Notes: a model not told the origin generated them from the letters alone. Positions 41,307 through 50,437 are shown, counted from the first letter of the stretch. The stretch is DNA of 64,000 nucleotides from Bradyrhizobium betae (GCF_004123905.1 NZ_MZXW01000035.1:124001-188000), one strand, 5' to 3'. A program made the numbers and translations.

Positions 41307-41339
41307 AAAAGCGGACCGGTTTTAGCCGGTCCGCTTTTT
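41307..41339. terminator. Bidirectional Rho-independent terminator
   Basis: AAAAGCGGACCGG and CCGGTCCGCTTTTT form a 13-pair stem with a six-base loop. A-tract and T-tract flanks allow use from both the hypothetical gene and the convergent GNAT gene. Confidence 0.9.
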
Positions 41340-41358
41340 GATTCAGGTGGCTTTCGCC

Positions 41359-41988
41359 TCAGGCGGCGCGGTTGCCGTACATGCTGGAGATGATCTTCCA
41401 GCAGGTTGAATTGAAGCTGAGCAAAGCGCGCCCCGCCGTGAACGGCGAGGCCGCGAGATCGGCGAGCTCGGCTTCAGGTGTCTTGATGAGATCGATCGTG
41501 CCGGTCGATTCGCCATGGCGGAATTGCAGATTTGCGCCGAACTTCCGGGCCAGCGCGCGCATGGCGTGATTCTCGGCGCCGGTGGTGATGCGCAGGCGCT
41601 TAAAGCCCTTCCAGCGCGCTTCGGCGATCAGGCGGCTGAACAGGATGGTGCCGACGTTCTGGCGGCGCGCGGAGGCTTCCACGCTGAAGGCGACCTCGGG
41701 TAGCGAATCGCCCTCCGGCGGATGCAGCTCGGCCGCACCGCGGACCATGCCATCGACGATATAGGCGACAATCACGGTGCCGTCCTCGGCGCAGCGGGCG
41801 GCGTAGCGCTCGATGAAGCTATCGTCGAGAAAGCCGTTGAAACGATCGTGCCGGCTTGCGGCATCGAGCCTGAGCAGGTGATCGCGCAAAAGCGGCAATT
41901 CTTCCTGCTGACTCAAGGTCCGCACATAGCCCGGAACGGACTGCGCGCGGGTCGCATCTTCAAGTGTCAAATCTGCTTCGCGTGACAA
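41359..41988 (-). CDS. GNAT family N-acetyltransferase
   Basis: A 209-residue protein with the GNAT core: VAYIVDGMVRGAAELHP, then EVAFSVEASARRQNVGTILF (acetyl-CoA binding turn) and LRITTGAENHAMRALARKFG. The N-terminal extension is about 60 residues long. A TTG start eight bases after AGGAG fits. The acceptor is unknown. Confidence 0.87.
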   Translation of the reverse strand: MSREADLTLEDATRAQSVPGYVRTLSQQEELPLLRDHLLRLDAASRHDRFNGFLDDSFIERYAARCAEDGTVIVAYIVDGMVRGAAELHPPEGDSLPEVAFSVEASARRQNVGTILFSRLIAEARWKGFKRLRITTGAENHAMRALARKFGANLQFRHGESTGTIDLIKTPEAELADLAASPFTAGRALLSFNSTCWKIISSMYGNRAA

Positions 41989-42140
41989 GTCAAAACTCCT
42001 CTTGGTATCCCTCGAGGAGGCGTTCGAATCCCTAGGCCTCCAATATTGTGCGTCGCAGCAAATTTTTCAAGACGGGAACCTGCCCAAGTTTCGGGCATTG
42101 AACGCGACTAATTCGTTAACAAAATCAAGGTCCCGTAGTC

Positions 42141-42539
42141 TTACAGGACCAGCTGCGTCTGGGTCACCAATGCGACCAGCTTGCCGTCCTCGGTTTCCAG
42201 CCGGGTGGTCCAGACCTGGGTGCGACGGCCCCGGTGCACCGGGGTCGCCGTGGCAATGACCGTGGTTCCCTCCTTGGCCCCGCCGATGAAATTGGTCTTG
42301 CTCTCGAGCGTGGTCGTGCCCTTGGCGTCTTCCGGCAGGTTGATCACGGTCGCCGCCGCGCCGACGGAATCGGCCAGCGCCATCACCGCCCCGCCATGGA
42401 TGGTGTGGTGAAGCGTGCAGAGGTCGGGTCTGACGATCATCCGCGCCACCACGCGATCCTTCTCGGCCTCGACGAACTCGACGCCCTTGAGCTCGGCGAA
42501 CGGCATCTTCATCGCTTTAAGTTTCTCCAGCGGCGTCAT
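42141..42539 (-). CDS. PaaI-like hotdog-fold thioesterase
   Basis: A 132-residue hotdog-fold protein with the family motif HHTIHGGAVMALADSVGAAA and ending VVIATATPVHRGRRTQVW-like strands. Members hydrolyse acyl-CoA, often aromatic thioesters. The ATG at 42539 is preceded by GGGAGGA. It diverges from the BtuF-like gene. Confidence 0.9.
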   Translation of the reverse strand: MTPLEKLKAMKMPFAELKGVEFVEAEKDRVVARMIVRPDLCTLHHTIHGGAVMALADSVGAAATVINLPEDAKGTTTLESKTNFIGGAKEGTTVIATATPVHRGRRTQVWTTRLETEDGKLVALVTQTQLVL

Positions 42540-42658
42540 CAGAAGTCCTCCCAATTCATTGTTGCCTCAGCGTGAATGGCTCCGCGCGGCAAAGCAATGA
42601 CGTCTGAGGTAATAGCCGTGCTGACATCGGCGCCCGCATTGGCGCATATGCTTCCCTC

Positions 42659-43438
42659 ATGCGCCACTTCCCACCTCGCCGTATCGTCTGCCTGACCGAA
42701 GAGACGGTCGAAACCCTCTATCTGCTCGGCGAGCAGGACCGCATCGTCGGCGTCTCCGGCTACGCCGTCCGTCCGCCGCAGGTGCGGCGCGAGAAGCCGC
42801 GGGTGTCGGCCTTCGTCTCCGCGGACATCCCGAAGATCCTCGCGCTGGAACCGGATCTGGTGCTGGCGTTCTCCGACCTCCAGGCCGGCATCGTCGCCGA
42901 CCTCGTCCGCGCCGGCGTCGACGTCCACGTCTTCAACCAGCGCGAACTTGCCGGGATTTTGGCGATGATCCGGACCTTGGGCGCGCTGGTTTGCGCGACG
43001 GAGCGCGCGGGGGAGCTCGCCCAAGGTCTTGAGCGGCGCCTCGCCACGATCGCGGCAATACCCCGCCCCTCGCCGCGCCCAAGAGTCTATTTCGAGGAAT
43101 GGGACGAGCCGTTGATCTCGGGCATCGGCTGGGTGTCGGAGCTGATCGAGATTGCCGGCGGCGAGGATGTGTTTGCGGAATTGCGACATCGGCAGGCCGC
43201 GAAGGATCGCATCATCTCGGCGGATGCGGTGCGCGAGGCCAAACCCGATGTGATCCTCGCGTCATGGTGCGGCAAGAAGGTTGTTCCTGCGCGTATCCGA
43301 GCGCGTGATGGCTGGAATGAGATTCCGGCTGTACGGGACGATCGCATTGTCGAGATCAAGTCGACGATCATCTTGCAGCCGGGACCCGCCGCGCTGACGG
43401 ATGGCCTCGATGCGATCGTGATGGCGTTGTGGGGGTGA
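42659..43438 (+). CDS. Cobalamin-binding (BtuF-like) protein
   Basis: A 259-residue periplasmic-binding-protein fold of the BtuF/FepB type: RIVCLTEETVETLYLLGEQD, VSADIPKILALEPDLVLAFS and WVSELIEIAGGEDVFAEL. It has no signal peptide and no permease or ATPase genes nearby. It may be a cytoplasmic or orphan cobalamin-binding protein. Function inferred from family only. Confidence 0.82.
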   Translation: MRHFPPRRIVCLTEETVETLYLLGEQDRIVGVSGYAVRPPQVRREKPRVSAFVSADIPKILALEPDLVLAFSDLQAGIVADLVRAGVDVHVFNQRELAGILAMIRTLGALVCATERAGELAQGLERRLATIAAIPRPSPRPRVYFEEWDEPLISGIGWVSELIEIAGGEDVFAELRHRQAAKDRIISADAVREAKPDVILASWCGKKVVPARIRARDGWNEIPAVRDDRIVEIKSTIILQPGPAALTDGLDAIVMALWG

Positions 43439-43464
43439 GCGCAGATAGCGCGACTGGCCGACGC

Positions 43465-43606
43465 TCTCGTGTCCCGGACGCGCTGCAACGCCCTAGCGTT
43501 GCTGCGCTGAGCCGGGATCCATCTCGCGACGGCTTCCGGTGCAGCATGGGCCCCGGCTCTGCAGCGCACCGCCAAGAGGCGCTGCGCCGCGTCCGGGGCA
43601 CGAGAC
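43465..43606. repeat. Family A intergenic palindromic element, copy 2
   Basis: This copy fills most of the 173-base gap between the BtuF-like and kynU genes, which converge. Perfect terminal inverted repeats TCTCGTG and CACGAGA bound it, and inner arms include CCCGGACGCGCTGC ... GCGCCGCGTCCGGGG. It matches copies 1 and 3 in layout: ends, a central GGGCCCCGGCTC segment, and inner stems. Confidence 0.82.
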
Positions 43607-43611
43607 CGTCC

Positions 43612-44832
43612 TTACGTCACCGCGTTCACGACCTGATATTCCGGCCGGCGCCAAACCTCGCCGGCGATCACCTCCTCGATGATCTCGGCGGCGCGCACGA
43701 TCTCGCTTTCGCCAATGTATAGCGGCGTGATGCCGAACCGCATGATGTCAGGCGCGCGGAAATCGCCGATCACGCCGCGGGCGATCAGGGCTTGCATTGC
43801 GGCATAGCCGCCGTCGAAGGCGAAGGAGATCTGTGAGCCACGGCGCTCGTGCACGCGTGGGGTCACCAGCTTCAGGGACGGACAACGGCGTTCGATCTCG
43901 GCGATCAGGAGATCACCAAGCGCCAGCGAACGCACCCGCACCTCCGCGATATCGACGCGGTCCCAGATGTCGAGCGAGGCCTCCAGCGCTGCCATCGCAA
44001 GCACCGGCGGCGTGCCCACCCGCATGCGCTCGACGCCGCCGGCGGCTGCATAGCCGAGTTCAAACGCAAACGGTTTTGCATGGCCCATCCACCCCGACAG
44101 CGCAGCGCGTGCACTGTCGGCGTGGCGTGGCGCGACGTAGAGGAAGGCCGGCGCGCCCGGGCCGGCGTTGATGTATTTGTAGGTGCAGCCCGCGGCGAAA
44201 TCGGCGCCGCTTCCGGCGAGATCGACCGGCAGCGCGCCGGCGGAATGGGCGAGATCCCAGACGGTGACGATACCGAGCGCATGCGCTTTCGCGGTCAGCG
44301 TCGCCATGTCGTGACGGCGGCCGGTCCGGTAATCGACCTCGGTGATGTACAGGACGGCGATCTCTCCCGACAGCGCGGCCTCGATTTCCTCCGGCGCAAC
44401 CAGGCGCAGTTGATGGCCGCGCCCGAGCGTCGCGATCAGGCCCTCGGCCATGTAGAGATCGGTCGGGAAATTGCCGGTGTCTGACAGGACGATCTTGCGC
44501 GATACGTTCATGTCGAGCGCGGCTGCGAGCGCCTGATAGACTTTCAGCGACAGCGTGTCGCCGACCATCACTGAGCCGGCTTCCGCACCGATCAGCCGCG
44601 CGATGCGATCGCCGACGTGGCGCGGCTGGGCGTACCAGCCTGCGGTATTCCAGGCGCGGATCAGCTCGTTGCCCCACTCGGTCGTGATGACGCGATTGAC
44701 TCGCTCGGCAACACCCAGCGGCAGCGCGCCGAGCGAGTTGCCGTCGAGATAGATCACGCCGTCAGGCAGATGGAACAAAACCTTGGTGTCGTCGTAGACG
44801 CGATATCTGGTCATGGATTTGTTCTTGGGCAT
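43612..44832 (-). CDS. kynU: Kynureninase
   Basis: A PLP enzyme of about 406 residues that converts kynurenine to anthranilate and alanine. The Lys that binds PLP is in GCTYKYINAGPGAP near residue 220; DLAHSAGALPVDL holds the Asp contacting the PLP nitrogen, and GNSLGALP lies near the start. It begins three bases after the kynA stop, so the two are tightly coupled. Several Met codons near the start are possible. Confidence 0.95.
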   Translation of the reverse strand: MPKNKSMTRYRVYDDTKVLFHLPDGVIYLDGNSLGALPLGVAERVNRVITTEWGNELIRAWNTAGWYAQPRHVGDRIARLIGAEAGSVMVGDTLSLKVYQALAAALDMNVSRKIVLSDTGNFPTDLYMAEGLIATLGRGHQLRLVAPEEIEAALSGEIAVLYITEVDYRTGRRHDMATLTAKAHALGIVTVWDLAHSAGALPVDLAGSGADFAAGCTYKYINAGPGAPAFLYVAPRHADSARAALSGWMGHAKPFAFELGYAAAGGVERMRVGTPPVLAMAALEASLDIWDRVDIAEVRVRSLALGDLLIAEIERRCPSLKLVTPRVHERRGSQISFAFDGGYAAMQALIARGVIGDFRAPDIMRFGITPLYIGESEIVRAAEIIEEVIAGEVWRRPEYQVVNAVT

Positions 44833-44834
44833 TT

Positions 44835-45674
44835 CTACAGAATGGTGCGGACGCGCCAAAGCTCGGGGAACAGCTCGACCTCCAGCATGCGCTTGAGATA
44901 GCTGACACCGCCGGTGCCGCCGGTGCCGCGCTTGAAGCCGATGACGCGCTCGACCGTCGTCACATGGTTGAAGCGCCAGCGGCGAAAATAGTCCTCGAAA
45001 TCGACCAGCTTCTCAGCGAGCTCGTACAGCATCCAGTTCGTCTCCGGCGCTTCATAGACCACACGCCAGGCCTGGAGCACGCCTTCGTTAAAACTGTGGG
45101 TCTCGCGGACGTCGCGCGCCAGCACGGCCGCCGGCATCTTGAGCCCGTTGCGATTGGCGAGCCTGAGCACCTCGTCATAGAGGCTCGGCGTGGCGAGTTC
45201 GGCCTCGAGCAGTTTTGTCGTTTCCGCATCATGCTCGTGCGGCTTCAGCATGGCGTGATTGCGGTTGCCGAGCAGGAATTCGATCAGCCGGTATTGGCGC
45301 GACTGGAAGCCCGAGGACTGGCCGAGCTGCGAGCGGAAGCGCGTATATTCGCTCGGCGTCATCGTCCGCAGCACGTCCCAGGCGTTGTTGAGCTGCTCGA
45401 AGATGCGCGACATCCGCGCCAGCATCTTCATCGCGGGCTGCACCTCGTCTTTGGCGATGGCACGGCGCGCGGCACTGAGCTCGTGGATGGCAAGCCGCAT
45501 CCACAGCTCGGTGGTCTGATGCTGGATGATGAACAACATCTCGTCATGCGCTTCCGACAGCGGATGCTGCGCGCCGAGAATGGCGTCCAGCGCCAGATAG
45601 TCGCCATAGGACATGCGCCGGGCGAAATCGGTCTCGGCGCCTTCCTTTGTGGGATCGTAATCGCTGGACGTCAT
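44835..45674 (-). CDS. kynA: Tryptophan 2,3-dioxygenase
   Basis: A 279-residue heme enzyme that opens the indole ring of tryptophan to N-formylkynurenine. The conserved segments are present: SYGDYLALDAILGAQHPLSE, EMLFIIQHQTTELWMRL, SSGFQSRQYRLIEF and RFNHVTTVERVIGFKRGTG, where the His is the heme ligand. Length and order are those of bacterial TDO. It follows the formamidase gene by 35 bases and precedes kynU. Confidence 0.97.
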   Translation of the reverse strand: MTSSDYDPTKEGAETDFARRMSYGDYLALDAILGAQHPLSEAHDEMLFIIQHQTTELWMRLAIHELSAARRAIAKDEVQPAMKMLARMSRIFEQLNNAWDVLRTMTPSEYTRFRSQLGQSSGFQSRQYRLIEFLLGNRNHAMLKPHEHDAETTKLLEAELATPSLYDEVLRLANRNGLKMPAAVLARDVRETHSFNEGVLQAWRVVYEAPETNWMLYELAEKLVDFEDYFRRWRFNHVTTVERVIGFKRGTGGTGGVSYLKRMLEVELFPELWRVRTIL

Positions 45675-45709
45675 GGCTGGCCCTTTCGATCGATCATCCC
45701 CGGCCCTCG

Positions 45710-46519
45710 TCAGTCGAGGCCGATCAGGCGCGCGGTGATATGCGACGACGGATCCTTGAGCCCGTCGATGACAGTGAAATGGTTGAGCCCGGGATCGACG
45801 ACGAGATGTGTCGACACGTCAAAACCGGTCCACACGTTGGCCATCAGGTCGGACTGGCGGATGAATTCGGGCCGCTCGCTGCCGCCGACCCAGGCAGTGA
45901 CCGGCGAATGCCCGCGCGGCAGGTGCAGCGCCGCGCTTTCGAGCGTCGCCTCCTCCATCGTCATGCCAAGCGTCTCGTTCATTTTGGTCTTCAGCAGCGG
46001 GCGCAGATCGTGCAGACCGCTGATCGAGAGCGTGCCGGTGATCCGGTTGAAGATTGCGGGCTCGAGCCGGCTGTCGTCGCACAGCGTGCGCGTGACGAGA
46101 TGGCCGCCGGCCGAATGCCCGGCGAGCCGGATCGGGCCGGAGACGAGTGAGGCCGCCTTGGCGATCGCGGCGGTGATCTCTGCTGTGATGTCGGAGATGC
46201 GCGCGGCCGGCGTCAGCGTGTAGCTCGGCAGCGCCACGGTCCAGCCGTGGTGCCGCGCGCCTTCGGCCAGATCGGTCCAGGTCGACTTGTCGAAGCGCAT
46301 CCAGTAGCCGCCATGGACGAAGACGACGAGGCCCTTGCTCTCGCCGTCGGACGGGATCAGGTCGAGACGCTGGCGCTCACCGGAGCCATAGGCAATGTCG
46401 GCGCGGAAATCCTTCAGACGGGCGCGGTAAGCGGCGGCCCGTTCCGCCCACTGTGCCGGCAGCTTGTCCGAGCCCGGGATATGGGCCGAATTGGCGTAAG
46501 CATCATCCCAATCGCGCAT
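45710..46519 (-). CDS. Alpha/beta hydrolase, putative kynurenine formamidase
   Basis: A 269-residue hydrolase with HGGYWMRFDKSTW near residue 68 and the nucleophile elbow GHSAGGHL near 132. The HGGYW motif is shared with animal and yeast kynurenine formamidases and is unlike bacterial KynB, a metal enzyme. Directly upstream of kynA and kynU, it fills the missing step, N-formylkynurenine to kynurenine. The ATG at 46519 follows GGGAG. Function is strongly supported by context but not by experiment. Confidence 0.87.
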   Translation of the reverse strand: MRDWDDAYANSAHIPGSDKLPAQWAERAAAYRARLKDFRADIAYGSGERQRLDLIPSDGESKGLVVFVHGGYWMRFDKSTWTDLAEGARHHGWTVALPSYTLTPAARISDITAEITAAIAKAASLVSGPIRLAGHSAGGHLVTRTLCDDSRLEPAIFNRITGTLSISGLHDLRPLLKTKMNETLGMTMEEATLESAALHLPRGHSPVTAWVGGSERPEFIRQSDLMANVWTGFDVSTHLVVDPGLNHFTVIDGLKDPSSHITARLIGLD

Positions 46520-46654
46520 CGTGACTCCCAAGGACTCGTCCTGCGACCGGATGCCAGTCTGCCACCGGTCAGGGTGGCATCCTAGTCTTTATTTTAAGCT
46601 TAAAGTATTTGAAGAAGCCGGTGGATTGGGCAGCCTTCGCCGCAACCGAGATTT

Positions 46655-46748
46655 CGTAGGGTGGGCAAAGCGAAGCCTGCCCACGATTTCGTTCCGGATC
46701 GAAGAGAGATGGTGGGCACGGCGCAAACGCGCCTTTGCCCACCCTACG
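46655..46748. repeat. Family B palindromic element, copy 2
   Basis: Inverted ends CGTAGGGTGGGCAAAG and CTTTGCCCACCCTACG bound this 94-base element. It is close to the copy at 18591-18687 along its length, with inner differences. It lies between two genes on the same strand (formamidase start and M20 stop). Confidence 0.8.
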
Positions 46749-46769
46749 GCACCGCAGACGGAGCGACCG

Positions 46770-48047
46770 TTACGCCTTCTCCACCCCGCACCATTCCGCG
46801 ATGAACAGCGCCGTTGCCTTGGTGGTCTTCTTCAGCGACTCCAGGTCGACGAATTCGTTGAAGCCGTGCATCTCGCCGCCGCTGGCGCCGAAGCACAGGC
46901 TGGGGATGCCGTAGTTGAGGCCGTAGAAGCGGGTGTCGGTGAGCGCGGTGAAGACGAGGTCCTCGACAGCGCCGCCATAGACCTTGTTGAAGGCCTTGCC
47001 GAACGCGGCTTCCGGTGCGGCGGAGTCGGTCAGCTCGTAACCCTCCGACAGGAAGCCGGACCATTCGACCTCGGGCGGATTGTTGGCGAGGAAGCGGTGG
47101 TTGCGCGAGGCGGCAGCGACGCAGGCCATGATCTCCTTCTGGTGATCGGCCACCGACCAGCCCGGCAGGATCGCGATACGGCAGTCGACGTCGCACCAGG
47201 CCGGCACGCTGGAGGCCCAGTCGCCGCCCTTGATGATGCCGGGGTTGAAGTTGATGGGGTGGTTGAGCGTCCCAAAATGACGGTCGGCCTTGGCGCGCTC
47301 GTTCCACTCGATCTCGAGCTTTTGCAGGGCATGGACGAGATGATAGGCCGCCATGATCGCGTTGGAGCCTGAGCCGGCAAAGGCGACATGGGTCGGATGG
47401 CCCTTCACGCGCAGGCGGAACCAGATCACACCGACCTGCGAGCGCACCATCTTGCCGGCGGTCGGCTCCGGAATGAAGCAGGCATCGGCACGATAGCCGC
47501 GCTGGAGCGTCGAGAGCGCGCCGACGCCGGTGCTCTCCTCCTCGATCACGGACTGGAAGTGGATCCGCGCCGTCGGCTTGAGGCCGGCGGCCTTGATCGC
47601 ATCAAGCGCTGAGAGCGCGCCGATGGTGCCTGACTTCATGTCGCAGGCACCACGGCCGAACATCTTGCCGTCCTTGATGACCGGCGAGAACGGCGGCGTG
47701 TCCCACAATTCCAGCGGCCCCGCGGGCACCACGTCGCAATGGCCCTGGAGGATCAGCGATTTGCCGGCCTCGGTCTTGGGACGATACGTGCCGACCACGG
47801 TGCGTGCCTTCGAGAAATCGTGCTCGATCGGGCCGAAGCCGCGCAAATCCTTGAGATCATCGACGTTGATGTGCCAGTCGTCGACCTCGTAGCCGCGCGC
47901 GCGCAGGAGGTCGCCGATCATGTCCTGGCACGGCCCCTCCGCTCCGCGGGTCGAAGGGATCGCGACGAAATCGCGTGTGGTCGCAAGCTGGGCTTCGAAG
48001 CCGGCGTCGACGGCGTCAAGAATCCTCTGCTGCGTTTCGGCATTCAT
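46770..48047 (-). CDS. M20 family deacylase (ArgE/DapE-like)
   Basis: A 425-residue metal-dependent amidohydrolase of the M20 family. Key motifs are LQGHCDVVPAGP near residue 97 (metal His), GRGACDMKSGTIGA near 130 (bridging Asp) and EEESTGVG near 168 (catalytic Glu). It cleaves N-acyl or peptide amides; the exact substrate (acetylornithine, succinyl-diaminopimelate or other) cannot be settled. It is a single gene on the minus strand. Confidence 0.9.
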   Translation of the reverse strand: MNAETQQRILDAVDAGFEAQLATTRDFVAIPSTRGAEGPCQDMIGDLLRARGYEVDDWHINVDDLKDLRGFGPIEHDFSKARTVVGTYRPKTEAGKSLILQGHCDVVPAGPLELWDTPPFSPVIKDGKMFGRGACDMKSGTIGALSALDAIKAAGLKPTARIHFQSVIEEESTGVGALSTLQRGYRADACFIPEPTAGKMVRSQVGVIWFRLRVKGHPTHVAFAGSGSNAIMAAYHLVHALQKLEIEWNERAKADRHFGTLNHPINFNPGIIKGGDWASSVPAWCDVDCRIAILPGWSVADHQKEIMACVAAASRNHRFLANNPPEVEWSGFLSEGYELTDSAAPEAAFGKAFNKVYGGAVEDLVFTALTDTRFYGLNYGIPSLCFGASGGEMHGFNEFVDLESLKKTTKATALFIAEWCGVEKA

Positions 48048-48099
48048 CAGGCTACTCCGGGCATCCAGTTGGTCGAAGGAGCGCGCAAGCTAGCCGATT

Positions 48100-48825
48100 T
48101 CAGCCGTTCGGGTACTCCACAAAATAAGCATCCCGCAATGCATCTTCGAGCAGTCGGCCTTCCGAATAGCCAGCGAGCGTCGCAGGCCGGCTGACACCGT
48201 CGAGCAGGCGCGGGCACGGCTCCGGCGCGCCGAGCACGGTGCGCACGGGAATGCGCTCGGCATAGATCGGCAATTCGTAGTCCTCGTCGTCATCCGCCAC
48301 GCCCTTGGCGCGGACCTTGGCCGAGGCTTCCTCGATCTCCATTGCGATGAAGGAGGTCGCCTTGATCTCCTGGGTGTTGCTCGCCCGCAGGCTCGCGGTG
48401 CGGTCGGGGAAGAAGCGATCGACCATGGCGATCACCGCCCGCTCCTTCTCCTCGGGGTCTGTGACGAGATAGGCGGTGCCGAACGCCATCACGGCGCGGT
48501 AGTCGGCGGAATGGTTGAAGCCGCAGCGCGCCAGCACGAGGCTGTCGAGATGGGCGACCGTGAGGCAGACGCGCTCGCCCTTGGTCTGGTTGCGCAGCAT
48601 GCGGCTGGCGCTCGAGCCGTGCCAGTACAGCTTGGTCCCTTCGCGCCAGAAGAACGTCGGCGTGCAATAGGGTTGGCCGTCGATCACGTAGGAGACGTGG
48701 CACATCATCGAGGCATCCAGGATGCGGTGAACGGTGTCGTGATCGTAGAAGCCGCGGTCGTGGCGGCGCTTGACCTGGCTGCGCGGTGACGTCGGATAGG
48801 AATTTGGGCTCTCGGTCTGGCTCAC
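48100..48825 (-). CDS. Pyridoxamine 5'-phosphate oxidase-like flavin-binding protein
   Basis: A 241-residue split-barrel protein of the PNPOx-like group (FYDHDTVHRILDASMMCHVS; GTKLYWHGSSASRMLRN; CLTVAHLDSLVLAR). Such proteins bind FMN, F420 or heme. A GTG start at 48825 follows AGGAG by five bases and is preferred; upstream codons read through the divergent MocR promoter. It is divergent from the MocR regulator, which likely controls it. Confidence 0.85.
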   Translation of the reverse strand: MSQTESPNSYPTSPRSQVKRRHDRGFYDHDTVHRILDASMMCHVSYVIDGQPYCTPTFFWREGTKLYWHGSSASRMLRNQTKGERVCLTVAHLDSLVLARCGFNHSADYRAVMAFGTAYLVTDPEEKERAVIAMVDRFFPDRTASLRASNTQEIKATSFIAMEIEEASAKVRAKGVADDDEDYELPIYAERIPVRTVLGAPEPCPRLLDGVSRPATLAGYSEGRLLEDALRDAYFVEYPNG

Positions 48826-48843
48826 GGCCGCTCCTGTCGGGAT

Positions 48844-48901
48844 TGGAACAATTCCAGGAGAGTTGTAGCGGCGGATTTGGTCTGCGATAGTGCCAATTCC
48901 A
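48844..48901. promoter_or_regulatory. Inverted and direct repeats in MocR divergent promoter
   Basis: TGGAACAATTCCA (48844-48856) is a symmetric site; CAATTCCA within it recurs as a direct repeat at 48894-48901, overlapping the MocR start codon. The copies are 45 bases apart, about four helical turns. MocR regulators are known to bind spaced direct repeats, so this is a likely autoregulatory site. Confidence 0.5.
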
Positions 48902-50370
48902 TGCAAAAAATTCCGACCAATTCGCCCTCGCCCGGCAAGGCCGAGCTGCCGCTCGATCTCACCGGCCCGCACATCACGGCCAGCGCCTCCGCGGCGCACC
49001 GGCTCTACCAGGCGCTGTGCGAGATGATCGTCGGCGGCTTGGTGAAGCCCGGCGAACCGCTGCCGCCGTCACGGACGCTGGCGAAGCAGACGGGCTTTCG
49101 GCGCAACGCGGTCGTCACCGCCTATGAGCGGCTAATCGCCGACGGTTTTGCCGATGCAACCGTCGGCTCCGGCACCTTCGTTGCCGCGCGCATTCCGGCG
49201 CGCGCGACTGAACCGAGGAAGCCGAAGGTCGTGGTCGAAGCTCCCAGGCAAGGCGCGTTCTCGCTCGGCTGCACCCATATCGACGAGCGCGCGGTGCAGC
49301 GTTTTCGCGCTTTCGTCGGCCGGCGCATGCGCGCGTTCGGATCCGAGCACCTGCACTATGGCGATCCGCGCGGCAGCCGCGAGCTGCGTGCGGCAATCGC
49401 CGATCATCTGTTGTCGGCGCGCGGCCTGCGCTGCGATCCCGATCAGATCATGCTGACCTCAGGCACGCTGCATGCGCTGCGCATCGTGCTGAGCGCAATC
49501 CTCAAACCCAACGACCGGGTCTGGTGCGAGGACCCCGGTTACCCCGCCGCGCGAAACACCATCGCGCATTGCGGCTATCGCGCCGTGCCCGTTCCGGTCG
49601 ACCAGCACGGCATGCGCGTCGCCAAGGGGCGCACTGCGGGGGCCAACGCCCGCGCGGCCTATGTGACGCCGTCGCATCAATTTCCATTGGGCGTGCAGAT
49701 GTCGATGCCACGGCGGCTCGAACTGCTGGACTGGGCGAAGCAAGCCGGCGCCTTCGTGCTGGAGGACGATTACGACAGCGAGTTCCGCTACGATGGCGCG
49801 CCGCTGATGTCGCTCGCCGGCATCGATCACCTCCAGCGCGTGATCTACATGGGCACCTTTGCCAAGACGCTGTTTCCGGGTCTGCGCATCGGCTATTGCG
49901 CCCTGCCCGAGCGCCTGATCGGCGACGTGACTGCCGCACGCGCCGCGCTCGACCGCTTTCCCGGCACGCTGATGGAAGGCGCGGTCGCCGACATGCTCAA
50001 TTCCGGCGCCTTCGCCGCGAACCTGAAGCGGGTGCGAAAGCTCTATCGCGAGGCGCGCGACGCACTGGCCGAGACGCTGGAAGCCAGATCCGACGGCGCG
50101 CTATCGGTGCCGGTGCCGTCGCAAGGGCTGCATCTCGTCGCCCGGTTCGATCCATCGGTCGAACTGTCGGTCGCAGCAGGGGCGAAGCAGGCGGCCGGCG
50201 CGGAAGGCTGGCTGCTGGCCGACACTTATTCGCGCACGCGCCCCCTGCCCGGCTTCGTCCTGGGATTTTCGGGGCACACGGTTCCCCAACTCGTGGCATC
50301 GGCAGAACGGCTCGCGCGGGAATCGCGCGCCGCCTTGCGCGCTAAAGGCAAGTCGGCCCGGCGCGCGTGA
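48901..50370 (+). CDS. MocR family (GntR-aminotransferase) regulator
   Basis: A 489-residue fusion of an N-terminal GntR-type winged helix (KPGEPLPPSRTLAKQTGFRR) and a C-terminal fold-type I aminotransferase-like domain. YVTPSHQFPLGVQMSM and MGTFAKTLFPGLRIGY are the PLP-binding segments, with the Lys in TFAKTL. Such proteins use PLP as a ligand; PdxR-like members control vitamin B6 metabolism. The divergent PNPOx-like flavoprotein gene makes that plausible here. ATG at 48901. Confidence 0.93.
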   Translation: MQKIPTNSPSPGKAELPLDLTGPHITASASAAHRLYQALCEMIVGGLVKPGEPLPPSRTLAKQTGFRRNAVVTAYERLIADGFADATVGSGTFVAARIPARATEPRKPKVVVEAPRQGAFSLGCTHIDERAVQRFRAFVGRRMRAFGSEHLHYGDPRGSRELRAAIADHLLSARGLRCDPDQIMLTSGTLHALRIVLSAILKPNDRVWCEDPGYPAARNTIAHCGYRAVPVPVDQHGMRVAKGRTAGANARAAYVTPSHQFPLGVQMSMPRRLELLDWAKQAGAFVLEDDYDSEFRYDGAPLMSLAGIDHLQRVIYMGTFAKTLFPGLRIGYCALPERLIGDVTAARAALDRFPGTLMEGAVADMLNSGAFAANLKRVRKLYREARDALAETLEARSDGALSVPVPSQGLHLVARFDPSVELSVAAGAKQAAGAEGWLLADTYSRTRPLPGFVLGFSGHTVPQLVASAERLARESRAALRAKGKSARRA

Positions 50371-50437
50371 CAAAGGTTCACTGTCAGAATCGCGAACCGG
50401 TCCCTACATTGCGGCATCGATGCCGGGACCTTTCGCC

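Noticed and set aside
42659..43438. A cobalamin riboswitch before the BtuF-like gene.
   Set aside because: The upstream gap of about 120 bases is too short and is shared with a divergent thioesterase gene. I could not see the conserved B12-box sequence.
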